Shown in pieces: positions 34,802 through 41,204 of a DNA stretch of 41,204 nt (its first letter is position 1; each line of letters starts with the position of its first letter). Under the pieces are notes generated by a model. That model was given only the letters and a program-made list of their open reading frames with translations. It had not been told where the DNA came from and did not search any database. The translations under genes were made by a program, and so were the position numbers. Origin of the DNA: DASPLH01 sp035627675 (GTDB taxonomy: Bacteria > Acidobacteriota > Terriglobia > Terriglobales > Acidobacteriaceae); contig DASPLH010000139.1 of assembly GCA_035627675.1 (NCBI GenBank), positions 1 through 41,204 on the forward strand, written 5' to 3'.

Positions 34802-37171
34802 CTAGCGAATGGTTACCACCGCCTGCGACCCGCTGGCCGTCATCGGCGTCATCGCCGGGTCACGCAGCACGGCGCGGTGGATTGCCAGATTTCCCTGCCC
34901 CGGAGCCTTCGCCTGGAACGTCAAGGTGAATACCGTTCCCTCGGCGGTGACGCCCGGAGCACCCGGCGGACGGCTCGCCGTTACCTGCACGGATCCGGAC
35001 TGTGCGTCGTCGCGGTGTACCAGCGCAACCGCCTGGCCGTCCCGCGACAACGCGCCCCCATTCGAGACATTCAGCAGCTGCATCAGCCGCGAGTCGTACA
35101 TGATCTGCACCGGAGCCGAGAACACGTTATGTCCGCCGGACAGCGTGACATTGACGGCGAAGGTCGAGCCCGACGCGGCGTTCACAGTCGGCGGGTCGAA
35201 CCCCAGGATCGCCCCCGAGCCCATTGCTCCCAACTGCTGCGCCTGCTGCGGTTGCGCCTGAGCCTGGCCGCCGCTTCCGTTCGGCGCCGGAGCACCCTGC
35301 GGCTGCGGGTTGACCTGCGGCTGCACCGGAGCGCCCGGCTGTTGTTGGGGCGGTTGTTGCGGCGGAACCGTCGCCGGTTGTTGTGCCGGCGGCGCCGGAG
35401 GCGTCTGCTGCGCGGGAGCCGGAGGCAGGCGCCGCATCTCGATCGCGTTCGCCGTGCCGATGTCCAGCGTGCGCTGGTTCAGGTCCGTCACCTCCTGCGC
35501 GCGCACCACGCGCGGCACGAGGACGAACACGATTTCGTTGTTGATGCGCTCCACCGATTCCCGTCCGAACAGGTACTTCAGGATCGGGATCTGCGAAACC
35601 CACGGCAGGCCGCTCATCGAGCGGATGTCGGAGTCCTCGAGGATTCCGCCCAGCAGGTTGACTTCGCCTTCCTTCAGCCGAATCTCGTGCTCGATGCGCC
35701 GCTGCCCGATGACCGGCTGCTCGATGCCGCCGATGTTGGCCGTGCGTGTCACGGCCGAGATTTCGAGCATGACCTTCATGCCCACGTCACGGTTCGCGTA
35801 CACGTGCGGCGTGACATCGATGTTGACGCCGACGTCGATGTACTGGAATTGCGTATTCACGAGCGGGTTGATACCGACGCCGCCGATGCCCGGCTGGAAC
35901 GATCCGGTCGCGACCGGCACGCGATCGCCGATCTTCAGCGTGGCCTTCTGGCCGTCCAGCGCGCGGATCTGCGGGTTCTGAAGGACCTTCGTGTTGCTGT
36001 CCGAAAACAGGAAGCTTGCCGTGGCAGCCGGGATGTTCACGATGAAGTTGCGCGCATCGAGGTTCGCGAGCTCATTCAGGTTGATGCCGCTCGTCGTTCC
36101 CGTCGTGCCCGTGCCCGTTCCGTTGCCGTTCGTACCCGTGCCCGTGGTGGTTGTCCCGCGGCTCTGAAGCGTGATGCTCGACGTGGTGGGCGGCTGGATC
36201 CCGAACTGTCGCAGCTTGTCGCGCGAGACCTGCATGACGGCGACTTCGACCACGACCTCCGCGCGCGCCTTGTCGATATCGTTGATCAGCTTCTCGGCCA
36301 GCGTGACCTGGTCGATGGTGCCGCGGACGACGATTGCCGCCTGCGTGGGCAGCATCTGGATGCGCTGGAGTTCAAGCACGGTACGCAGCGCGTTCGTGAT
36401 GTCCTGAAGCTCGGTCGCCGAAGACAGGTTGGAGATATAAAAAGTGCGGAGTACCTGCTGCTCGACTTCTGTCCGCTTCGACTTCGTGTTCGCCGCGACG
36501 TAGATGGTGTTGGCCGTGACCGGACGCCAGAACGTCTTCGACTCCAGCGAGACGATTTCCAGAGCCTCGCTCAGCGTCACTCCGTTCAGCTCGATGCGGA
36601 TACGGCGGGACGTGTAGTCCGGATCGAACAGGACGTTGATGCCCGCAAGCTTTCCGATCGTCTCGTAGATCACCTTCGTGTCTTCCGACAGGCGCAGCGT
36701 GATCGGCTGGTTGGAGATTGGGGCGAGTTCGACCGGGGGCGCGGCCTGGTTCACGCGGTCGCTCAGGCCCTGCTGCCGGGGGCGCTGTCCCGGATTGTTC
36801 GCCTGGTCGATGAGTTCGCGGGTGCGCCGGACCTCCTGCTGGGCGATGAAGCTCGAAGGGTCGATCTGGACGGCCGTCTCGAACTCCTTGAGCGCCTCCT
36901 GGAGTTTGCCGCCCTCGCGCAGGATCTGCCCGCGGTGCACGTGCGACGCCGCCGACAGGAACTTCAAGCGCTCGAAGGCGGAGCGGTACCGGACGTCCTT
37001 GGGCTTCAGCTCGTAGGCCTGCTTGTAGAAGTCGAACGCTTGCTCGTACTGCTGACGGGCCTCCGCATCGCGCCCCTTGTCGAACAACGACTTGGCTTTA
37101 TCTGCGGCGGCCGGGAGCGTCGCTGCCAGTGCGATCAGCAGTACCATCACGGCGCGTGTCAGACGTGTCAT
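34802..37171 (-). CDS. secretin (GspD/PilQ superfamily) with TPR and cohesin-like domains
   Basis: A 789-residue outer-membrane secretin. A signal peptide (to about residue 23) is followed by TPR-like repeats (25-120) and an STN/N0-like domain at 155-205 (VIYETIGKLAGINVLFDPDY). Ring-building N-domains follow (240-330, with LPTQAAIVVRGTIDQV). The secretin barrel domain at 375-555 has VPVATGSF, VGVNIDVTPHV and LLGGILEDSDI. A Thr/Gly run at 338-360 splits the last N-domain from the barrel. A Pro/Gln-rich linker (582-645) leads to a C-terminal cohesin-like beta-sandwich (655-789; GSTFAVNVTLSGGHNVFSAP). The start at 37171 has AAGGAG upstream and begins the signal peptide. With the two pseudopilins it suggests a type II secretion or pilus-related apparatus whose ATPase and platform genes lie elsewhere. 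Confidence 0.92.
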   Translation of the reverse strand: MTRLTRAVMVLLIALAATLPAAADKAKSLFDKGRDAEARQQYEQAFDFYKQAYELKPKDVRYRSAFERLKFLSAASHVHRGQILREGGKLQEALKEFETAVQIDPSSFIAQQEVRRTRELIDQANNPGQRPRQQGLSDRVNQAAPPVELAPISNQPITLRLSEDTKVIYETIGKLAGINVLFDPDYTSRRIRIELNGVTLSEALEIVSLESKTFWRPVTANTIYVAANTKSKRTEVEQQVLRTFYISNLSSATELQDITNALRTVLELQRIQMLPTQAAIVVRGTIDQVTLAEKLINDIDKARAEVVVEVAVMQVSRDKLRQFGIQPPTTSSITLQSRGTTTTGTGTNGNGTGTGTTGTTSGINLNELANLDARNFIVNIPAATASFLFSDSNTKVLQNPQIRALDGQKATLKIGDRVPVATGSFQPGIGGVGINPLVNTQFQYIDVGVNIDVTPHVYANRDVGMKVMLEISAVTRTANIGGIEQPVIGQRRIEHEIRLKEGEVNLLGGILEDSDIRSMSGLPWVSQIPILKYLFGRESVERINNEIVFVLVPRVVRAQEVTDLNQRTLDIGTANAIEMRRLPPAPAQQTPPAPPAQQPATVPPQQPPQQQPGAPVQPQVNPQPQGAPAPNGSGGQAQAQPQQAQQLGAMGSGAILGFDPPTVNAASGSTFAVNVTLSGGHNVFSAPVQIMYDSRLMQLLNVSNGGALSRDGQAVALVHRDDAQSGSVQVTASRPPGAPGVTAEGTVFTLTFQAKAPGQGNLAIHRAVLRDPAMTPMTASGSQAVVTIR

Positions 37172-37317
37172 CACACTCCTTAGCGGTTCGGGCCCTGGCT
37201 GCCGCCCACAGGCAATGGCAGGGCACATGAATTCCCCGACGCAAGGTGCCCGGTTGGCCCGCACACCCTCCTGCGACGACTGGCCGGTACGCGCACCAGA
37301 CCTGCTTGAGAGACGGG

Positions 37318-37323
37318 ATTATA
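37318..37323 (-). promoter_or_regulatory. possible -10 element of the secretin operon
   Basis: Read leftward this is a perfect TATAAT, about 147 bases before the secretin start. A convincing -35 element is not visible. Confidence 0.35.
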
Positions 37324-37424
37324 ACATCGAGGTAAGTCACGCATCTGCAACATCTTCCGCAGTATCTTCCGCCTCGTGTGTTAGCATCGTTGTTCGGTTG
37401 AGCCCGGCCGGCCGAAACCTCCAG

Positions 37425-37952
37425 ATGGCACGTCAGTCCGCACACCAGACCCAGCCCAACAAGCCGCAAAACGTAAAGCGCGACCCGGTCGCGAGCGGCG
37501 AGCGTGACGCTGCGCAGAATCGCGCCGCCTCCCATGACTTCTTCCTGATGGAGAAGTTCGAGGCGGGCGTCGCCCTGCACGGAACCGAGGTCAAGAGCAT
37601 CCGCGACGGCCGCGCCAACCTGAAAGACTCCTACGGGCTGGTGAAAGACGGAGAGCTGTTCCTGCTCAACGCTCACATAGGACCCTACGCCCCCGGCGCA
37701 CAGTTCAACCATCAGCCGCTGCGCACCCGCAAGCTCCTGATGAAGAAACCCGAGATTCTAAAGATTGCCGCGAAGCTTCAGCAGAAGGGCCTCACGCTCA
37801 TCCCCACGCGCATGTACTTCAAGAACGGACGCGTAAAGCTCGAACTTGCCCTCGCCAAGGGCAAGCAGCTCTGGGACAAGCGTGAAACTGAGCGTCGCCG
37901 CACCGCCGACAAGGAAGCGCGCGAGGCAATCGCTCGCAGCAGGAAAAGCTAG
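37425..37952 (+). CDS. smpB: SsrA-binding protein
   Basis: SmpB binds tmRNA and brings it to stalled ribosomes for trans-translation. The 175-residue protein has an N-terminal extension of about 32 residues (rich in Gln, Asn, Arg). The conserved core follows: HDFFLMEKFEAGVALHGTEVKSIRDGR (shown as the start of the OB fold), NLKDSYGLVKDGELFLLNAHI, and the C-terminal helix-forming tail LAKGKQLWDKRETERRRTADKEAREA. The ATG at 37425 was chosen as the first with the SmpB context; a longer in-frame opening to 37077 crosses the promoter region of the secretin operon. No tmRNA gene was seen in the window. An octamer/heptamer array follows directly after the stop. Confidence 0.96.
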   Translation: MARQSAHQTQPNKPQNVKRDPVASGERDAAQNRAASHDFFLMEKFEAGVALHGTEVKSIRDGRANLKDSYGLVKDGELFLLNAHIGPYAPGAQFNHQPLRTRKLLMKKPEILKIAAKLQQKGLTLIPTRMYFKNGRVKLELALAKGKQLWDKRETERRRTADKEAREAIARSRKS

Positions 37953-37959
37953 GTTTTGA

Positions 37960-38028
37960 CTCAGCACCTCGGAACCTCAGTACCTCAGCAGCTTGCTGAC
38001 GACCGACAACCAACGACCAGCGACCGAT
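37960..38028. repeat. octamer-heptamer array between smpB and pepA
   Basis: Units CTCAGCAC, CTCGGAAC, CTCAGTAC, CTCAGCAG, CTTGCTGA (37960-37999) are the same octamer family as at 477-596. They pass into four heptamers GACCGAC, AACCAAC, GACCAGC, GACCGAT (38001-38028), ending three bases before the pepA start codon. Confidence 0.85.
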
Positions 38029-38031
38029 CTT

Positions 38032-39582
38032 ATGAAACTGACTCTCTCCACCACCGCTCCCGCACAGCTTGAAACCGAATGCCTTGTAATCCCCGTCCTC
38101 GACGAGGGCGAGGGGAAGAACAACGCTCCGAAGCTGTTCAGTTCCGATCCGGCGCTGGCCAAGGTGGCCGAGCCGTTCCTCTCGTCGAAGGAGATCACGG
38201 GCAAGCTTTTCGAGAACGTTCTCATCTACACTCCGCAGGGACTCAAGGCGAAGCGCCTGTTGTTCCTGGGCTGCGGCAAGGCGAAGAACTTCACGTCCTA
38301 CGAACTCCGCAAGATTGCCGGTGCCGCCGTGCGCGCCGTGAAGCCCAGGAACATCAAGTCGCTCGCGCTCGTCGCACCGGAAAACTGGGAAGGCCAGGCC
38401 GACGCCTCCGAGCACAGCACCTACGTCTTCGAACGCGGCACGATGAGCGATGCCATCCGGGGCATCGCCGAAGGCGCCGTCGTGGGAGATTTCGACGCCG
38501 ACTACTACCGCAGCGACCGCAAGGACCAGAAGATCCAGGAGGTCACCGTCGTTCTCGCCAACGGCTCCGATCAAGCTGCGCTCCAGCGCGCAATCGAGGA
38601 GGGCATCGTCATCGGCGAGTCGCAGAACTTCACGCGCGACCTCGTCAACGAGCCCGGCAATCGCATGACGCCGACCATCATGGGCGAGCGCGCCGAGCAG
38701 ATGTGCAAGGAAGTCGGCCTCAAGTGCGAGGTTTACGGCTCCGAGAAGATCAAGGAACTCAAGATGGGCGCGTTCTGGAGCGTCGCCCAGGGTTCCGACG
38801 AAGAACCGCGCCTCATCATCATGCGCTACGAACCCAAGGGCGTCACCGACGGCCCCGTGCTCGGACTTGTCGGCAAAGGCATTACGTTCGACACCGGCGG
38901 CATCAGCATCAAGCCGAGCGACGGCATGGAGAAGATGAAGTACGACATGGCGGGCGGCGCAGCCATGATCGGAGCCATGCGCGCCATCGCCCTGCTCAAA
39001 CCCAACGTGCGCGTGATCGGTATCGTCTGCGCTTCGGAAAACATGCCGAGCGGCAAGGCACAGAAACCCGGCGACGTGCAGTTCGCCATGACCGGCAAGT
39101 CGATCGAGATCATCAACACCGACGCCGAAGGCCGCTTGGTCCTCGCCGACGGACTCGCCTACGCCAAGCAATTGGGGGCAACGCACCTCATTGACGCCGC
39201 CACCCTCACGGGCGCGTGCGTCGTCGCGCTCGGGTACATCAACGCCGGAGTGTTCTGCAACGATGAGCAGTACTTCGAGCAGTTCGCCCGGGCACTCCGC
39301 CGCAGCGGCGAAAAGATGTGGCGTCTGCCCGTGGATGCCGAATACCACGACATGATCAAGAGCGACATCGCCGACATCAAGAACACCGGCGGACGCTGGG
39401 GCGGAGCCGTAACCGCAGCCATGTTCCTCAAGGAGTTCGTCGAAGACACGCCCTGGCTCCACCTCGACATCGCCGGCACCGCCTGGGTCGAAGACTCGAA
39501 ACCCTTCATCGCCAAAGGCCCCAGCGGAATCGCCGTGCGCTCGATCGTCGAGTTCGTAAGACAGATGGCCAACGGCAAGTAG
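38032..39582 (+). CDS. pepA: leucyl aminopeptidase (M17 family)
   Basis: A cytosolic two-metal aminopeptidase (EC 3.4.11.1) of 516 residues that frees N-terminal residues from peptides; PepA relatives may also bind DNA. The M17 signature NTDAEGRLVLADGL is present, with the metal and catalytic residues in LVGKGITFDTGGISIKPSDG and MKYDMAGGAAMIGAM. The first 160 residues are the macro-like N-terminal domain. The start at 38032 (MKLTLSTTAPAQLE) fits the family. The ribosome-binding region is replaced by heptamer repeats with no Shine-Dalgarno-like sequence, so translation initiation may be unusual. It stands in the same direction as smpB, 79 bp downstream. Confidence 0.96.
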   Translation: MKLTLSTTAPAQLETECLVIPVLDEGEGKNNAPKLFSSDPALAKVAEPFLSSKEITGKLFENVLIYTPQGLKAKRLLFLGCGKAKNFTSYELRKIAGAAVRAVKPRNIKSLALVAPENWEGQADASEHSTYVFERGTMSDAIRGIAEGAVVGDFDADYYRSDRKDQKIQEVTVVLANGSDQAALQRAIEEGIVIGESQNFTRDLVNEPGNRMTPTIMGERAEQMCKEVGLKCEVYGSEKIKELKMGAFWSVAQGSDEEPRLIIMRYEPKGVTDGPVLGLVGKGITFDTGGISIKPSDGMEKMKYDMAGGAAMIGAMRAIALLKPNVRVIGIVCASENMPSGKAQKPGDVQFAMTGKSIEIINTDAEGRLVLADGLAYAKQLGATHLIDAATLTGACVVALGYINAGVFCNDEQYFEQFARALRRSGEKMWRLPVDAEYHDMIKSDIADIKNTGGRWGGAVTAAMFLKEFVEDTPWLHLDIAGTAWVEDSKPFIAKGPSGIAVRSIVEFVRQMANGK

Positions 39583-39604
39583 CTTCGTCTTAAACCATTT
39601 TCGA

Positions 39605-39665
39605 ATTGCCGGATTTGAGGATTTCCGAATTTCAAATCCGAAAATCCGGCAATCTGAAAATTCGG
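39605..39665. repeat. A/T-rich inverted repeats after pepA
   Basis: ATTGCCGGATT (39605-39615) is perfectly inverted as AATCCGGCAAT (39643-39653), and CCGAATTT/AAATTCGG overlap it. The low GC stands out from the surroundings. It could act as a terminator of pepA. Confidence 0.65.
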
Positions 39666-39683
39666 AAATCTCCCGAGAAGCGC

Positions 39684-39750
39684 CCGAGCGAAGCGAGGCC
39701 GCGTCTGCTTTTAGCCCAGGGCGTCGCGCGAAGCGCGAAAGCCCTGGGTT
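39684..39750. repeat. dispersed palindromic element, copy C
   Basis: CCGAGCGAAGCGAGGCCGCG (39684-39703) equals the inverse of 8731-8750. The following AGCCCAGGG (39713-39721)...GCCCTGGGT pair matches 27521-27549. Together they form a REP-like spacer element. Confidence 0.7.
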
Positions 39751-39812
39751 GAACACCGCGGCGAAGCCGCTTCCTTGCTGCCGCAGGCGAAGTGCTTCGC
39801 ATCCAACGCTTC

Positions 39813-40007
39813 ATGCCAGCACCCGAACCCAAAGACCTCGAACGTCCCGAGCAGCGCAAACCCGACGAGCCCGTCGACGAACGCAAAGGTCCACAGAGCG
39901 ACACCGGCCTCCCCGACGGAGCAGGCTTCACCGGCGGCACGCAGGAGAAGACCCGCACCGGCACCGACGACGCCCAACGCCGCAGCGACACCGGGGCCGG
40001 ACTTTAA
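39813..40007 (+). CDS. possible small disordered hydrophilic protein
   Basis: A 64-codon frame starting at ATG 39813 encodes a very hydrophilic protein, first Pro/Glu/Lys-rich (PAPEPKDLERPEQRKPDEP), then Gly/Thr/Asp-rich (TGLPDGAGFTGGTQEKTRTG), ending RRSDTGAGL. Codon use is GC-rich at third positions like the neighbouring genes, which speaks for a real gene. No ribosome-binding site is visible. The next gene starts 35 bp downstream. No function is proposed. Confidence 0.4.
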   Translation: MPAPEPKDLERPEQRKPDEPVDERKGPQSDTGLPDGAGFTGGTQEKTRTGTDDAQRRSDTGAGL

Positions 40008-40041
40008 GAACTTCTCACGGCGGCTCGCGTATCTAATCGAC

Positions 40042-41013
40042 ATGCGAGCCGTCCCCCTTCCGCGCCGCCGCGCCCTCACCCTTATCGCGCTCTCGGTTGC
40101 CGTGTACCTCGCCGCTTCCGCCGCGATTGCCGTCGTCATGGCCGAGGACACGCTCCACACCGGCCATCGTCCTCTGCACATGCGGCAGCACTTCGCGTCC
40201 GTCGTCGCCTCCGACTTAAAGGCCGATCTACAGGACGTCTCCATCACCGCCGCCGACGGCACTCCGCTCCGCGCCTGGTACGTCATTCCCGAGCGGGACA
40301 ACGGCAACGCTGTCGTCCTCATGCACGGGGTTGCCGACACGCGCGAAGGCGTGAGCGGCTACGGGCGCATGTTCCTCAACCGTGGCTACCGCGTGCTGCT
40401 CGCCGATTCGCGCGCGCACGGCGAGAGCGGCGGCGACATCGCAACTTACGGAGTGCGCGAGAGTGACGACATCGCGCGCTGGGTCAAGTTCCTCCATGAT
40501 CAGCCGCAAACGTCATGCGTGTACGGCTTCGGAGGGTCCATGGGAGCGGCGCTGATGCTGCAGGCAACGGCCGCCACACGAGACCTCTGCGCCGTGGCGG
40601 TCGAGGCTCCCTTCTCGACGTTCCGCGAAGTCGCCTACGATCGCATCTCCGAGCAAACCGGCCTCGGCCTATGGTTCGCGAGAACCGCAGGACGGCCCGC
40701 GCTGGAGTTCGCGCTGGCCTACGCGCATCTCAAGTACGGAGTCGATTTGACCCTGGCCGATCCGCAGCGGGCGCTGCGGCATTCGCGCGTGCCTTCGCTC
40801 ATCATCGCCGGAACCGAAGACACCATCATCCAGCCGCGACACGCCACGGCGCTGGCCGAAGCAGCCGCAGGAGAGACCGACCTCTGGATCGTGAAAGGCG
40901 CAGGACACGGCGGTGCCGTCTCCATGCATCCCGAACAGTTCGAGCACCGCGTCACCGGCTGGTTCGCACGACACCCGAAAACCCAGGCCGCGCCCGTGAT
41001 TGTCGGTCAGTAG
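40042..41013 (+). CDS. membrane-anchored alpha/beta hydrolase
   Basis: A 323-residue alpha/beta hydrolase with an N-terminal hydrophobic helix (TLIALSVAVYLAASAAIAVVM) acting as signal or anchor, so the enzyme probably faces the periplasm. The catalytic triad can be read: Ser in GFGGSMGAAL, Asp in IIAGTEDTII and His in GAGHGGAV; the oxyanion region is VLMHGVADTREG. The fold and order resemble the serine aminopeptidase/BAAT-like and DUF-type esterase groups (HGVAD...LADSRAHGES). The substrate cannot be told. The start at 40042 was chosen because the signal helix begins there; an in-frame opening from 39775 reads through the repeat and the small upstream frame. It converges on a barrel protein gene 12 bp further on. 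Confidence 0.85.
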   Translation: MRAVPLPRRRALTLIALSVAVYLAASAAIAVVMAEDTLHTGHRPLHMRQHFASVVASDLKADLQDVSITAADGTPLRAWYVIPERDNGNAVVLMHGVADTREGVSGYGRMFLNRGYRVLLADSRAHGESGGDIATYGVRESDDIARWVKFLHDQPQTSCVYGFGGSMGAALMLQATAATRDLCAVAVEAPFSTFREVAYDRISEQTGLGLWFARTAGRPALEFALAYAHLKYGVDLTLADPQRALRHSRVPSLIIAGTEDTIIQPRHATALAEAAAGETDLWIVKGAGHGGAVSMHPEQFEHRVTGWFARHPKTQAAPVIVGQ

Positions 41014-41025
41014 AGAGGATCTGCG

Positions 41026-41204
41026 CTAGAACCTGTACGCCACGCTCAGCCTGATGATCGGCCACACCCTGAACGGCGAAGCATCGTCGTTCACTTCGTC
41101 CTGCTCTCGCCGCACGTTCGACTGAAACTCCGCATCGTTAACGCCGCGACAGTTCGCTCCCGAAACGTCACAAACGCTGCCGGTGAAGTTCAGCGTGGCC
41201 TTCG
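41026..41204 (-). CDS. C-terminal end of an outer-membrane beta-barrel protein (partial)
   Basis: Reading leftward from the window edge, an open frame of 58 full codons ends with TAG at 41026-41028. Its last residues are VWPIIRLSVAYRF. Alternating hydrophobic residues and a terminal phenylalanine are the signal recognised by the BAM machinery, so this should be the last strand of an outer-membrane barrel. Upstream residues KATLNFTGSVCDVSG and NDAEFQSNVRREQDE look like a loop with two cysteines. The rest of the gene is outside the window, so the type (TonB receptor, porin or other) is unknown. Confidence 0.7.
   Translation of the reverse strand, partial: KATLNFTGSVCDVSGANCRGVNDAEFQSNVRREQDEVNDDASPFRVWPIIRLSVAYRF

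Overview
The window looks like a chromosomal segment of an Acidobacteriota genome (Terriglobia/Koribacter-like). This rests on the GC-rich coding style, the futalosine-type menaquinone genes, the mix of families, and the short tandem heptamer/octamer arrays and REP-like palindromes in the spacers. The lineage is an inference. I see no rRNA, tRNA, CRISPR array, integrase or transposase.

Left third (1-14.3 kb). A four-helix-bundle gene sits between inverted octamer arrays. It is followed by hutU (histidine degradation) and, divergently, a trehalose synthase-maltokinase fusion, a glutaryl-CoA-type dehydrogenase and class II FBPase (glpX). A repeat-rich spacer leads to marC, a small secreted protein, and a Tat-exported asparaginase-like Ntn hydrolase. 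Two leftward genes then form the most unusual locus. The first is a ribosome-hibernation (HPF/RaiA) domain fused to a sigma-70-like factor. The second is an eRF1-like (baeRF) protein with a zinc ribbon. They look like a translation-stress pair.

Middle (14.3-27.5 kb). The UbiA prenyltransferase (mqnP-like) and aminofutalosine synthase (mqnE) are menaquinone genes. They are followed by a CYTH phosphatase/cyclase-like protein, a GT39-type membrane glycosyltransferase and a YciE/YciF ferritin-like protein. Next come a 931-aa fusion of fatty acyl-AMP ligase, acyl carrier domain and PlsC acyltransferase, an RsbRD-N-like protein, secA with a TTG start, a PilZ protein and an SPW membrane protein.

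Right third (27.6-41.2 kb). A complete five-gene Hyd-2-type uptake [NiFe]-hydrogenase operon (small subunit, HybA-like ferredoxin, NrfD/HybB-like membrane subunit, large subunit, maturation protease) runs leftward. It should deliver electrons from periplasmic H2 to menaquinone, the quinone made by mqnE/mqnP in the same window. Upstream lie several GTGA-N6-TCAC inverted repeats of CRP/FNR type; another lies before the PilZ gene. Beyond are a secretin with N-terminal TPRs and a C-terminal cohesin-like domain plus two GspG-like pseudopilins in one operon. The window closes with smpB, leucyl aminopeptidase pepA, a membrane-anchored alpha/beta hydrolase and the C-terminal end of an outer-membrane barrel protein cut by the window edge.
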